Shown here piece by piece: positions 26,648-34,924 of a DNA stretch of 64,000 nucleotides (position 1 is the first letter of the stretch; every line of letters starts with the position of its first letter). Below the pieces are notes generated by a model. The model was not told the DNA's origin and made no database searches. It was given only the letters and a program-made list of their open reading frames with translations. The DNA is from Caulobacteraceae bacterium (lineage in GTDB: Bacteria; Pseudomonadota; Alphaproteobacteria; Caulobacterales; Caulobacteraceae), in contig CANJPZ010000002.1 of the NCBI GenBank assembly GCA_947476325.1, forward strand, positions 62,001-126,000, given 5' to 3'. A program made the translations under genes and the position numbers.

Positions 26648-28003
26648 ATGACTTCGGACGCTTCCATCGCCCAAAAGGCCCTCATCCGGCGTGATCTTTT
26701 CGCGCTGCTGAACCTTGCCTGGCCGGTGATCCTGTCGCGTCTGGGCATCATGGCCATGGGTGTGACTGACACGGTGGTCGTCGGCCGTTTTTCGCCTGTC
26801 GAGCTGGGCTATCAGACCCTTGGCTGGGCGCCGACCGGGGTGGTGATCATGACCGGCGCCGGCCTGCTGGCGGGTGTCCAGGTAATCACGGCGCGCCACA
26901 TTGGCGAAGGCCGGCCGGAAGCGACCGGCGGAGTTCTGCGGCGCGGACTTCTGTACGCCCTGTGGCTTGGTCTGGGCATTGGCCTGGCGCTTTATGCATT
27001 CGGTCCCTGGGTCATGGGGCACACGGGCCTTGCCCCCGATCTGGCGTTGGGCTCGGGCAAGGTGCTGCAGGTTCTGGCCCTGTCCCTGCCGTTCCATCTT
27101 ATCTCGACTTCAGCCACCTATTATCTGGAGGCGCTGTCGCGGCCCAAACCGGCGACGGTGGCCATGTGGTCCTGCAACCTCGTCAACCTGGCGATCAACC
27201 TGTTGCTGGTGCCGGGGATGCTCGGGATTAGCCCTATGGGCGCCGTGGGGGCCTGCTGGGCGACCGTGATTTCGCGCGCCGTGCTCAGCGCCTGGCTGCT
27301 GATCTACATCGTGCGGATGAAGGACGCCCGGGCCCTGGGCGTGTTCAAGGCTCCGGTCGATACCGTGCAGGATGCTATCGACCAGCGCCGTGTCGGTTAT
27401 GGCGGCGGCGCATCCTATTTCGTCGAGGCCGGCGCCTTTTCCAGCATGAACTTCATCGCCGGCTGGCTGGATGCGCTCGCTGTGGCCGGCTGGGGTATTG
27501 TGCTCAGTGTCACGGCCACGATCTTCATGGTTCCGCTGGGCCTGTCGGCGGCGACGGCGGTGCTGGTTGGCCAGGCCTATGGGGCCAGGGACAAGGCGGC
27601 TGTGGTCCGGGCCGGGATGACGGGCTTTGCCGTGTGTTTCGCGGTCCTGACCGTGATCGCTGTTGGCGTTCTGGCCGTCGCGCGCCACATCTCGGGGTTC
27701 TACAGCACCGATCCTGTGATGATCGAAATGGCAGGCGCGGCAATCAGCCTGGCCTGCCTCTATTTCGTGTTTGACGGACTGCAGGGCGTCGGCGCCCAGG
27801 CCTTGCGGGCGCGAGGCGACGTGCTGGCGCCAACCCTGACGCACATCTTCAGCTACGCCGCGGTCATGGTTCCGCTGGCCTGGGTGCTGGCGTTTCCGGC
27901 GGGCATGGGCCTGTCGGGCATTATCTGGGCGGTGATCATCGCCAGCATCTTTTCGGCCAGCCTGTTGCTGGGCCGGTTCTGGTGGCTGGCGAGACGGGCC
28001 TAG
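26648..28003 (+). CDS. MATE-family efflux transporter
   Basis: 451-aa multidrug/toxin extrusion protein with 12 predicted helices arranged as two six-helix bundles. The first bundle starts at 'LLNLAWPVILSRLGIMAMGVTDTVVVGRF' (shown in parts), a classic MatE opening. 'YLEALSRPKPA' and 'GLQGVGAQALRARGD'-like loops mark the ends of each half. ATG 26648 is chosen over an upstream in-frame start because similarity begins there. It uses Na+ or H+ gradients; drugs exported are not predictable. The TAG stop overlaps the convergent gene's stop in a shared CTAG. Confidence 0.87.
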   Translation: MTSDASIAQKALIRRDLFALLNLAWPVILSRLGIMAMGVTDTVVVGRFSPVELGYQTLGWAPTGVVIMTGAGLLAGVQVITARHIGEGRPEATGGVLRRGLLYALWLGLGIGLALYAFGPWVMGHTGLAPDLALGSGKVLQVLALSLPFHLISTSATYYLEALSRPKPATVAMWSCNLVNLAINLLLVPGMLGISPMGAVGACWATVISRAVLSAWLLIYIVRMKDARALGVFKAPVDTVQDAIDQRRVGYGGGASYFVEAGAFSSMNFIAGWLDALAVAGWGIVLSVTATIFMVPLGLSAATAVLVGQAYGARDKAAVVRAGMTGFAVCFAVLTVIAVGVLAVARHISGFYSTDPVMIEMAGAAISLACLYFVFDGLQGVGAQALRARGDVLAPTLTHIFSYAAVMVPLAWVLAFPAGMGLSGIIWAVIIASIFSASLLLGRFWWLARRA

Positions 28004-28896
28004 CAGCCCAGGATCCAGCCCTCTTCGCTCTCGACCACGCCCATCAGCTTTTCCGCCTTGGCGGTCTGCGGGCCAAAATCCCTGGCGAGTTTGTCGCTCT
28101 CGTCCAGGCGGGCAAGCTGTTCGCACAGCGACCGGACCTGGGCGCGATCGGTGACTTCGCCAGCGTCGGCCTTGGGTTCGGCCAGGGCCGTCGAGACTTC
28201 AGCAAACAGCACTTCGAGGCCTTCGAGATCGGCTTCGGTCAGCGCTTTCCAGCCGGTCTGGAACGGCCAGACCTTGGCCGCTTCGCCGCGCTCATCGATC
28301 AGGGCCTTCACATAGGGAATGCCCACGAGGGCGCTGCTCCCGACTGAGCCGGCGCCGAACAGCTGCCAGATGCTTTTGGCGCCCGCGCCGCCGCAAGCCT
28401 GGTCAGCGTGCCGCAGGGCAGGGGTCTCGCCGGGCCAGCCGTCGGGTTTGGTCACCGACAGCCAGGTCTGGGCGTCCTTGGCCGGGCAGCCCCAGAAGGG
28501 CAGAGCCTTGTCGGTCATCAGCCGGTTGATCTTGTTGGCGATGCCGAACCGGTTGTTGAGGTTGGTCGGCTTGTCGACCAGCTCCTTGGCCAGGAACGCC
28601 CACAGGCCTGACCAGTCGGCCTGCTTCAGTTTCAGCGCCTTTGCCGTGCCGCGAGGAAAGCCGAGTGGGAAGTCCACGCCCACCATCACCCGTTCGCCCT
28701 TGCGCTTGAGTTCGGCCAGCACGGTGTTCAGCAGCTTGGCCGCTTCAGCCCGCGTGGCCGGATTGTGCGCCTCGAACGCCAGCCGGAAGCGGACATCCTT
28801 TTTCAGGACGCCGATCCAGATGGAATCCTTGCCGGTCTTGGGAGCGGCCGAGGCGCTCCAGTTGACCATGACATAGGCGGAAAACAGACGGGGCAC
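28000..28896 (-). CDS. Hypothetical protein, DUF429-like RNase H-fold candidate
   Basis: 298 aa. The N-terminus has the pattern 'VMVNWSASAAPKTGKDSIWIG' (in parts), similar to the D/N-W-S-x-A...K-D-S-I-W motif of DUF429-like proteins, and a later 'VMVGVDFPLGFPRG' strand with an acidic residue is typical of an RNase H-like core. In databases such proteins are often labelled loosely with cobalamin-biosynthesis names; nothing here supports that role. The first motif has Asn where the relatives usually have Asp, so a metal ligand may be altered. Convergent with the MATE gene, sharing CTAG. Confidence 0.5.
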   Translation of the reverse strand: MPRLFSAYVMVNWSASAAPKTGKDSIWIGVLKKDVRFRLAFEAHNPATRAEAAKLLNTVLAELKRKGERVMVGVDFPLGFPRGTAKALKLKQADWSGLWAFLAKELVDKPTNLNNRFGIANKINRLMTDKALPFWGCPAKDAQTWLSVTKPDGWPGETPALRHADQACGGAGAKSIWQLFGAGSVGSSALVGIPYVKALIDERGEAAKVWPFQTGWKALTEADLEGLEVLFAEVSTALAEPKADAGEVTDRAQVRSLCEQLARLDESDKLARDFGPQTAKAEKLMGVVESEEGWILGC

Positions 28897-28917
28897 TGTG
28901 GGGATGGTCCTTTGGGG

Positions 28918-29916
28918 CTAGCTGAGTTTGACCAGCATCTTGCCGGTGTTTTCGCCGGTGAAGAGCTTGAGGAATGCGGTCACCGCGTTTTCGATGCCGT
29001 TTTCGATGGTTTCATTCCACTTGATCTGACCGCTGGAAATCCAGCCGACCATGTCCCGCTGGAAGTCGGCGCCGTACTGGGCGGCGTGGTTGGAGACGAT
29101 AAAGCCCTGCAGCCGGATCGACTTGCCCACGGCCATCATCAGATTGTTGACCGAAGCGCCTTCCGGATTGTTGTAGCCGGCGATCATGCCGCACAGGGCA
29201 AAGCGCGCGAACGGATTGGCCGCCGCCAGGGCTGCGTCCATGTGGGTTCCACCGACGTTTTCGAAATAGACGTCGATGCCTTCCGGAGCCGCCTTCAGCA
29301 GCGCCTTGGTCAGGTTGGACTCGGCGCGATAATCGATCACCTCGTCGACACCGATGGACTTCAGCCAGGCGCACTTCTCAGGTCCACCCGCCGAGGCGAT
29401 AACCTTGTGGCCCTTGAGCTTGGCGATCTGGCAGACGATCTGGCCAACGGCGCCCGCCGCAGCCGAGACAAACACCACGTCGCCGTCCTTGAGGCTGGCC
29501 ATGTGCAGCAGGCCGACATAGGCGGTCAGGCCCGGCATGCCGGCCACGCCCAGATAGGCCTGGGCGGGGATGGTCGCGCTGACTTTCTGGACGGTGGCAG
29601 CAGGCGCATTGAACACTTCGCGCCAGCCATTCATCGACTGAACCAGATCGCCGACCTGCAGCGTAGGATCGTTGGAGATCACCACTTCGCCTACCGCGCC
29701 ACCGGTCATGGCCGCATTCAGGGTAAAGGGCGCCGAATAGCTTTTCACGTCCCGCATGCGTCCGCGCATGTAGGGGTCGACCGACATCCAGCTATTGCGC
29801 ACCTGCACTTCGCCAGCGCCCGGCGCGGGGACGTCAACCGTCACCACCTGGAAATCCGAAGGCAACGGTGTGGCGTCAGGACGGTTTACGAGATGCACTT
29901 CGCGGGACTGGGTCAT
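28918..29916 (-). CDS. Zinc-independent MDR-family NADP-dependent oxidoreductase
   Basis: 332 aa from ATG 29916. This is the leukotriene B4 dehydrogenase/CurA type of medium-chain dehydrogenase: 'WMSVDPYMRGRM', 'GGAVGEVVIS', 'GMPGLTAYVGL', the NADP loop 'VSAAAGAVGQIVCQIAKLKG', 'VDVYFENVGGTHMDAAL' and C-terminal 'FTGENTGKMLVKL'. It lacks the zinc ligands of alcohol dehydrogenases. Such enzymes reduce alpha,beta-unsaturated ketones or aldehydes with NADPH. It is divergent from a Gfo/Idh gene, with 83 bp between starts. Confidence 0.88.
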   Translation of the reverse strand: MTQSREVHLVNRPDATPLPSDFQVVTVDVPAPGAGEVQVRNSWMSVDPYMRGRMRDVKSYSAPFTLNAAMTGGAVGEVVISNDPTLQVGDLVQSMNGWREVFNAPAATVQKVSATIPAQAYLGVAGMPGLTAYVGLLHMASLKDGDVVFVSAAAGAVGQIVCQIAKLKGHKVIASAGGPEKCAWLKSIGVDEVIDYRAESNLTKALLKAAPEGIDVYFENVGGTHMDAALAAANPFARFALCGMIAGYNNPEGASVNNLMMAVGKSIRLQGFIVSNHAAQYGADFQRDMVGWISSGQIKWNETIENGIENAVTAFLKLFTGENTGKMLVKLS

Positions 29917-29999
29917 GGCGTTTTTCCGTTTCTCTGTTATGGCCACGCGTCTTGCCGCAAAAGCCGCCTGCGCGCTATCTGAATTCCGGGGGAGATTCG

Positions 30000-30899
30000 A
30001 TGACCAAACTCGTGGCGGGCGTAATCGGCGCAGGGGTGTTCGGCGGTTTTCACGCCCGAAAGCTGGCTTCCATGCCCGATGTCGAGGTCAAGAGCATCTA
30101 TGACGCCGACCCCGAGGCGGCCAGGGCGCTGGCCCGGGAGGTCGGCGCCGCAGCGCTGACCCACCTGACCGGCGTCATCGCCTCGTCCGACATTGTCACC
30201 ATAGCCTCGCCCGCCATTCACCACGGCCGCGCGGCCCTGATGGCAGTTCAGGCCGGCTGCCACGTCTATGTCGAAAAGCCGCTGGCGACAGATCTGGAGA
30301 CCGCCGACAAGATCCTGACCGAAGCGGCCAAGCGCAAGCTGGTGGTCGCTGTCGGCCATCAGGAGCGGGCCGTGTTCAAGGCCATGGGCCTGCTGGATAT
30401 CTCCGAAGAACCGATCCGGCTGGAGGCCGTGCGGCTGGGTACGCCGTCGGAACGCAATCGTGACGTCTCGGCGACGCTCGATCTGATGGTTCATGACATT
30501 GACCTGGCCCTCAGCCTGGCCAAGAGCGATGTCCTGACCGTAGAGGGCGATGGCGACGACGACGCCGCCAAGGCGGAAATCACCTTCGAGTCCGGCTTCG
30601 TGGCCAATTTCCAGGTCAGCCGCGTGGCGGCCGAGCGCAAGCGCACCATGAAGGTTGTCTATCCCCTGGGCGTGGTCGAGATCGATTTCCTGACCCGCGA
30701 GTTCAAGAACTCGACGCCCTATGACCTCAACGCCAACTTCGCCGAAACCCCGGCGGGGAAGGACCCGCTCGGCGTCAGCGTCGGAGCATTCCTGGATGCC
30801 GTCCGTGGAACGACGACCCGTCCACTGGTGACCGGGGAAGAAGCGGCCCGGGCGCTGGATGTGACCCTGGCCGTGGAAGACGCCATCCGGACGGGATAG
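30000..30899 (+). CDS. Gfo/Idh/MocA-family oxidoreductase
   Basis: 299-aa NAD(P)-dependent sugar dehydrogenase-like protein. The Rossmann loop is 'AGVIGAGVFGGFHARKL', followed by 'VTIASPAIHHGRAALMAV' and the family's catalytic Lys in 'HVYVEKPLATDLE'. The C-terminal alpha/beta domain includes 'DLMVHDIDLAL' (the H-D-I/D metal-like motif common in the family). The substrate is unknown. ATG 30000 has a GGGGAGA site; ilvD follows after 60 bp. Confidence 0.87.
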   Translation: MTKLVAGVIGAGVFGGFHARKLASMPDVEVKSIYDADPEAARALAREVGAAALTHLTGVIASSDIVTIASPAIHHGRAALMAVQAGCHVYVEKPLATDLETADKILTEAAKRKLVVAVGHQERAVFKAMGLLDISEEPIRLEAVRLGTPSERNRDVSATLDLMVHDIDLALSLAKSDVLTVEGDGDDDAAKAEITFESGFVANFQVSRVAAERKRTMKVVYPLGVVEIDFLTREFKNSTPYDLNANFAETPAGKDPLGVSVGAFLDAVRGTTTRPLVTGEEAARALDVTLAVEDAIRTG

Positions 30900-30959
30900 G
30901 CCTTTGTCTTCCGCCCCGATCATGGGCTAAGAAGCGCGCCTCTTTGAGGAGCGTATCCG

Positions 30960-32693
30960 ATGCACAAACGACCCGATGGAAGCTGGGACAAGTCCAAACT
31001 GCCGAGCCGGCATGTGACCGAGGGTCCGAGCCGTGCGCCGCACCGCAGCTATCTGTACGCCATGGGTCTGGGCACCAAGGAGATCAACCAGCCTTTCGTT
31101 GGCGTGGCCTCCTGCTGGAACGAGGCTGCACCCTGCAACACCACCCTGATGCGCCAGGCCCATGCGGCCAGCGAAGGGGTCAAGAAGGCGGGCGGTACGC
31201 CGCGCGAGTTCTGCACCATCACCGTCACCGACGGCATCGCTATGGGCCACGAGGGCATGCGCTCGTCCCTGGTCAGCCGCGACGTCATCGCCGACTCCGT
31301 GGAGCTGACCATCCGCGGTCACTCGTACGACGCCCTGGTGGGTATCGCTGGCTGCGACAAGTCCCTGCCGGGCATGATGATGGCCATGTTGCGCCTCAAT
31401 GTGCCGTCCGTGTTCCTCTACGGCGGCTCGATCATGCCGGGCCGTCTCGACGGCAAGGACCTGACCGTCCAGGACGTGTTCGAGGCTGTCGGCCAGTATT
31501 CGGCCGGAACCATCACTGCCGAACGCCTGTGCCAGGTCGAACAGCACGCCTGCCCGGGCGACGGCGCCTGCGGCGGCCAGTTCACCGCCAATACCATGGC
31601 CTGCGTCTCCGAAGCCATCGGCCTGGCCCTGCCGCTGTCGAGCGCCTTGCCCGCGCCGTACCTTTCCCGCGATGCCTATGCGGTCGCTTCGGGCGAGGCG
31701 GTGATGCGCCTGATCGAACAGAACATCCGCCCGCGCGACATCTGCACCCGCAAGGCCTTCGAGAACGCCGCCGTCGTGGTGGCGGCCACGGGCGGGTCGA
31801 CCAACGGCGGGCTGCACCTGCCGGCCATGGCCCACGAGTGCGGCATCGAATTCACCCTGAAGGATGTCGCCGAAATCTTCGCCCGCACGCCCTATCTGGC
31901 TGATTTGAAGCCCGGTGGCCGGTTCGTGGCCAAGGACATGGGCGAGGCGGGCGGCGTGCCCATGCTGCTCAAGACCCTGCTGGAGGGTGGCTATCTGCAC
32001 GGCGACTGCATGACCGTCACCGGCAAGACCCTGGCCGAGAACCTGGCCGACGTGAAATGGCGTGATGATCAGGAAGTCATCCGCCCGATCTCCAACCCGC
32101 TGTCGCCGACCGGCGGCGTGGTCGGCCTGTGGGGCTCGCTGGCCCCGGAAGGCGCCATCGTCAAGGTCGCCGGCCTGCAGCACCTCAAGCACCGTGGCCC
32201 GGCCCGGGTGTTCAACGGTGAGGAGGCCTGTTTCGCGGCGGTCGAGAAGGAAGACTACCAGGACAACGACGTCATTGTGATCCGCTACGAGGGCCCCAAG
32301 GGCGGCCCCGGCATGCGCGAGATGCTGTCGACCACGGCGGCCCTGTATGGTCAGGGCCGGACCGACAAGCTGGCCCTGATCACCGATGGCCGGTTCTCGG
32401 GCGCGACGCGCGGCCTGTGCATCGGCCACGTCGGCCCCGAGGCCCAGGACGGCGGTCCCATAGGCCTGGTGCGCGACGGCGACATCATCTCGATTGACGC
32501 GGTGGCCGGCACCATTGAGCTGGAAGTCAGCGAAGAAGAACTGGCCGAGCGGCGCAAAAGCTGGAAGCCGCACGAGAGCGACTACGGTTCAGGCGCCCTG
32601 TGGAAGTTCGCCCAGATCGTCGGCCCGGCCCACCACGGCGCCGTGACCCACCCGGGCGGCAAGGGTGAGAAGAAGGTCTACGCCGACATCTGA
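30960..32693 (+). CDS. ilvD: Dihydroxy-acid dehydratase
   Basis: 577-aa Fe-S dehydratase of branched-chain amino-acid synthesis (dihydroxyisovalerate to ketoisovalerate). Cluster region: 'VASCWNEAAPCN', 'GIAGCDKSLPGMMMAM' and 'CPGDGACGGQFTANTMA'. The C-terminal domain has 'GRFSGATRGLCIGHVGPEA' and 'GPIGLVRDGD'. The IlvD/Edd family also includes sugar-acid dehydratases, but the N-terminal form 'EGPSRAPHRSYLYAMGL' matches the alphaproteobacterial IlvD branch. The GAGGAG ribosome site lies in a small CCTC-ttt-GAGG hairpin (30939-30950). Confidence 0.9.
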   Translation: MHKRPDGSWDKSKLPSRHVTEGPSRAPHRSYLYAMGLGTKEINQPFVGVASCWNEAAPCNTTLMRQAHAASEGVKKAGGTPREFCTITVTDGIAMGHEGMRSSLVSRDVIADSVELTIRGHSYDALVGIAGCDKSLPGMMMAMLRLNVPSVFLYGGSIMPGRLDGKDLTVQDVFEAVGQYSAGTITAERLCQVEQHACPGDGACGGQFTANTMACVSEAIGLALPLSSALPAPYLSRDAYAVASGEAVMRLIEQNIRPRDICTRKAFENAAVVVAATGGSTNGGLHLPAMAHECGIEFTLKDVAEIFARTPYLADLKPGGRFVAKDMGEAGGVPMLLKTLLEGGYLHGDCMTVTGKTLAENLADVKWRDDQEVIRPISNPLSPTGGVVGLWGSLAPEGAIVKVAGLQHLKHRGPARVFNGEEACFAAVEKEDYQDNDVIVIRYEGPKGGPGMREMLSTTAALYGQGRTDKLALITDGRFSGATRGLCIGHVGPEAQDGGPIGLVRDGDIISIDAVAGTIELEVSEEELAERRKSWKPHESDYGSGALWKFAQIVGPAHHGAVTHPGGKGEKKVYADI

Positions 32694-32706
32694 CGGGCCT
32701 GGCCGG

Positions 32707-32731
32707 CGGTCATTTCGAAATGGAATGACCG
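32707..32731. terminator. Hairpin at the convergent ends of ilvD and the pseudouridine synthase gene
   Basis: CGGTCATT-9 nt-AATGACCG is a perfect 8-bp inverted repeat, and CATTTCGAAATG inside it is itself palindromic. It begins 14 bp after the ilvD stop and overlaps the last codons of the convergent gene. There is no T-run, so it would at most be a weak or Rho-assisted bidirectional terminator. Confidence 0.35.
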
Positions 32732-33486
32732 ATCAGCTGGGTTCGTTCGTCCGGTGACATCGGCCTCCAGCGGCCTTCCGGGATTTCGCCCAGGGTCAGA
32801 GGCCCGATGCGAACGCGGAAGAGGTCGGCGACCTTTAGGTCGACCAGTTCGCACATTCGGCGGATTTGGCGGTTGCGGCCTTCTCGCAGAACGATGCGCA
32901 GGCGATGGTCGGCGATGACCTCGACCTGTGCAGGGCGCAGCTTGCGGCCGTCGAGTTCCAGACCGTGGCGCAGCAGGGCCAGCTTATCCTCGGTGATCTC
33001 GCCGATGACGAAGACCAGGTATTCCTTGTCCAGATCGGACTCCGGCCCGATCAGCGCCTTGGCCAGGACCCCGTCCTCGGACAGGATCAGCAGGCCGCGG
33101 GAGTCCATGTCGAGGCGCCCCAGGGCCGGCAGACTGGCGTCCTTGCGCGGAATGCTGGACCCGCGCGGGCCCCACAGCGCGTCATGGGTCAACAGGCGGG
33201 CCGCGGGTATCTGACCGGGCTCGGGCTGGGCCGAGACGATGCCGCGCGGCTTGTGAATTATGGCCGTGAAGGCGGAGCCCAGGGCCGTTTCCGCGCTGTC
33301 CGACAGGGTCAGGGTCTGGCCGTGGGTGATCTTGCGGCCGGCGTCCTCTACGGTTTCACCGTCGATGGAGACCAGGCCCTGACCGATGAGGGCCTCGGCT
33401 TCACGGCGCGAGCAGACCCCGCTCTGAGCCAGCCACTTGTTGATCCGTTGCGGTTCGGCGTCTTGGTAGGTGCGGGTCCAGGCCAT
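32710..33486 (-). CDS. rRNA pseudouridine synthase (RsuA/RluB family)
   Basis: 258-aa enzyme isomerising uridine in ribosomal RNA. An S4 RNA-binding domain (residues about 12-60, 'RINKWLAQSGVCSRREAEALI') precedes the catalytic domain with the active-site Asp in 'LGRLDMDSRGLLILSEDG'. Further family signatures are 'KEYLVFV' and 'EGRNRQIRRMCELV'. It could be RluB-, RluE-, RluF- or RsuA-like; the target uridine is not assigned. The start shares one base with the stop of the upstream gene (TGATG), placing it last in an operon with a hypothetical gene and xthA. Confidence 0.88.
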   Translation of the reverse strand: MAWTRTYQDAEPQRINKWLAQSGVCSRREAEALIGQGLVSIDGETVEDAGRKITHGQTLTLSDSAETALGSAFTAIIHKPRGIVSAQPEPGQIPAARLLTHDALWGPRGSSIPRKDASLPALGRLDMDSRGLLILSEDGVLAKALIGPESDLDKEYLVFVIGEITEDKLALLRHGLELDGRKLRPAQVEVIADHRLRIVLREGRNRQIRRMCELVDLKVADLFRVRIGPLTLGEIPEGRWRPMSPDERTQLIGHSISK

Positions 33487-34139
33487 CAGAAGGGCAATTC
33501 GCCCGATTCGTCGGTGAAGGGTTCATCCTCATCCGGTTCCGGCGGCCGAACTGGCTTTGGTTCCGGTGGCCGTGCCACCGCGGGGGCCGCTGCAGCCTGA
33601 ACGACCGGCCCGGCCCGGGGGCGGCGCAGGATCGCTTCGATGCGGGCCAGCCAGGCGCGGGCCTCCGTGATGGCGGGGCCGGGGCCCTTGTCGTCACGGC
33701 GACGGGCGTCAGTGGGCAGCCACAGGTCCAGTACGAACTCGGGATCGCGCGGATTATCGAACACCAGGCGCAAGGTGACCTGGCGGGCGTCCTTGTTGAT
33801 GGCGTCCAGCGCCCGGCGCGGTTCACCCCGCCAGGCGCGGGCCACGACCGTATCGTCGATGATAAGTTCACCGCCTTCCAGAGCATCGAGTCGATAGAGC
33901 AGGGCGTTGGCGCCACCATTCCACAGGACCAGGACCTGCTCGGTGTCGAAGCGCGCGGCGATGGCGGCCCCGCGTCCCGGCGAGATGATCGCCGCATCTG
34001 CCGCGCCGCCCAGCACCTTGCGGATCAGGCGGGCCAGCACCCGTTCATCATTGCCCCACCAGGTCCAGCCGGCGGCCATGACCGTCAGCGCCGCGCCGGC
34101 CAGCAGCAGGGCCAGGACAAGGCGCAGGGTCTCGGTCAC
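33486..34139 (-). CDS. Hypothetical membrane-anchored protein with Pro/acidic tail
   Basis: 217 aa. One N-terminal helix ('LRLVLALLLAGAALTVMAAG') is followed by a soluble domain of about 150 aa with 'LVLWNGGANALLYRLDALEGGELIIDD' (in parts) and 'VTLRLVFDNPRDPEFVLDLWLP', alternating beta pattern. It ends in a tail rich in Pro, Glu and Asp ('PPEPDEDEPFTDESGELPF'). I do not recognise the family. It overlaps xthA upstream by 4 bp (GTGA) and touches the pseudouridine synthase gene downstream, so it is translationally coupled to both. Confidence 0.6.
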   Translation of the reverse strand: MTETLRLVLALLLAGAALTVMAAGWTWWGNDERVLARLIRKVLGGAADAAIISPGRGAAIAARFDTEQVLVLWNGGANALLYRLDALEGGELIIDDTVVARAWRGEPRRALDAINKDARQVTLRLVFDNPRDPEFVLDLWLPTDARRRDDKGPGPAITEARAWLARIEAILRRPRAGPVVQAAAAPAVARPPEPKPVRPPEPDEDEPFTDESGELPF

Positions 34140-34915
34140 AGGTCGAGCTCGAAGACCACCGGCACGTGGTCGGAGGGCTTCTCGGTGGCGCGAACATCGC
34201 GGTGGATAGTGACGCTGCGCAAACGGTCGGCGGCCTGGGGCGAGAGCAGGGCGTGATCGATGCGGATGCCGTGGTTCCGCTGCCAGGCGCCGGCCTGGTA
34301 GTCCCAGAATGTGTAGCCGCCCGCGCGACCGTCGACCTGCTCATAGGCGTCGGTGAGGCCAAGGTTCTTGAGCGCCCGCCAGGCGGCGCGGCTTTCCGGC
34401 TGAAACAGGGCGTCGCCCAGCCAGTCTTCCGGCTTGTCGGCGTCTTCGGGACCAGGAATGGCATTGTAGTCGCCGACCAGGGCCAGGGGCTCTTCGAGGG
34501 CCAGCAGGCCCTGGGCGTGCTTTCGAAGGCGTGCGAACCAGGCCAGCTTGTAGGCGAACTTTTCCGTGCCGATGGGATTGCCGTTGGGCAGGTAGATGGA
34601 CGCGACCCGGCAGGGCGTCGTTCCGCCGGTCACGGCTTCGATGTAGCGGGCGTGGTCGTCGCCGTCGCCTTCGGGCAGGCCACGGGTCACATCCTCCATC
34701 GGTGTCTTCGACAGCAGGGCCACGCCATTGTAGGTTTTCTGGCCGTGCACGGCGACATTATAACCAAGCCGTTCAAAAGCTTCGGTCGGAAACTTCTCGT
34801 CAATGCACTTCAGTTCCTGCAGGGCCGCGACGTCTGGTGAGGCGGCCTCGAACCAGGCCAGCACATTTTCGAGCCGGGCGTTGATCGAGTTGACGTTCCA
34901 GGTCGCGATGCGCAT
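34136..34915 (-). CDS. xthA: Exodeoxyribonuclease III (AP endonuclease)
   Basis: 259-aa Mg-dependent endonuclease/exonuclease for base-excision repair. Motifs in order: 'RIATWNVNSINARLENV', 'VAALQELK' (catalytic Glu), 'YNGVALLSK', 'VGDYNAIPGPEDAD' (catalytic Asp/Asn), 'GGYTFWDYQAGAWQRNHGIRID' (in parts) and the final 'SDHVPVVFEL' with the catalytic Asp-His. Length is typical. First gene of a three-gene reverse-strand operon, 9 bp after the exported hydrolase gene ends. Confidence 0.96.
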   Translation of the reverse strand: MRIATWNVNSINARLENVLAWFEAASPDVAALQELKCIDEKFPTEAFERLGYNVAVHGQKTYNGVALLSKTPMEDVTRGLPEGDGDDHARYIEAVTGGTTPCRVASIYLPNGNPIGTEKFAYKLAWFARLRKHAQGLLALEEPLALVGDYNAIPGPEDADKPEDWLGDALFQPESRAAWRALKNLGLTDAYEQVDGRAGGYTFWDYQAGAWQRNHGIRIDHALLSPQAADRLRSVTIHRDVRATEKPSDHVPVVFELDL

Positions 34916-34924
34916 GCGCCCTGA

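Noticed and set aside
25216-26772. 518-codon reverse-strand open frame opposite the DAHP synthase gene
   Set aside because: It mirrors the codon structure of a clear, conserved gene on the other strand, as often happens in GC-rich DNA; composition is not protein-like.
30927-32573. 548-codon reverse-strand open frame opposite ilvD
   Set aside because: Shadow of ilvD in GC-rich DNA, with no recognisable domain.
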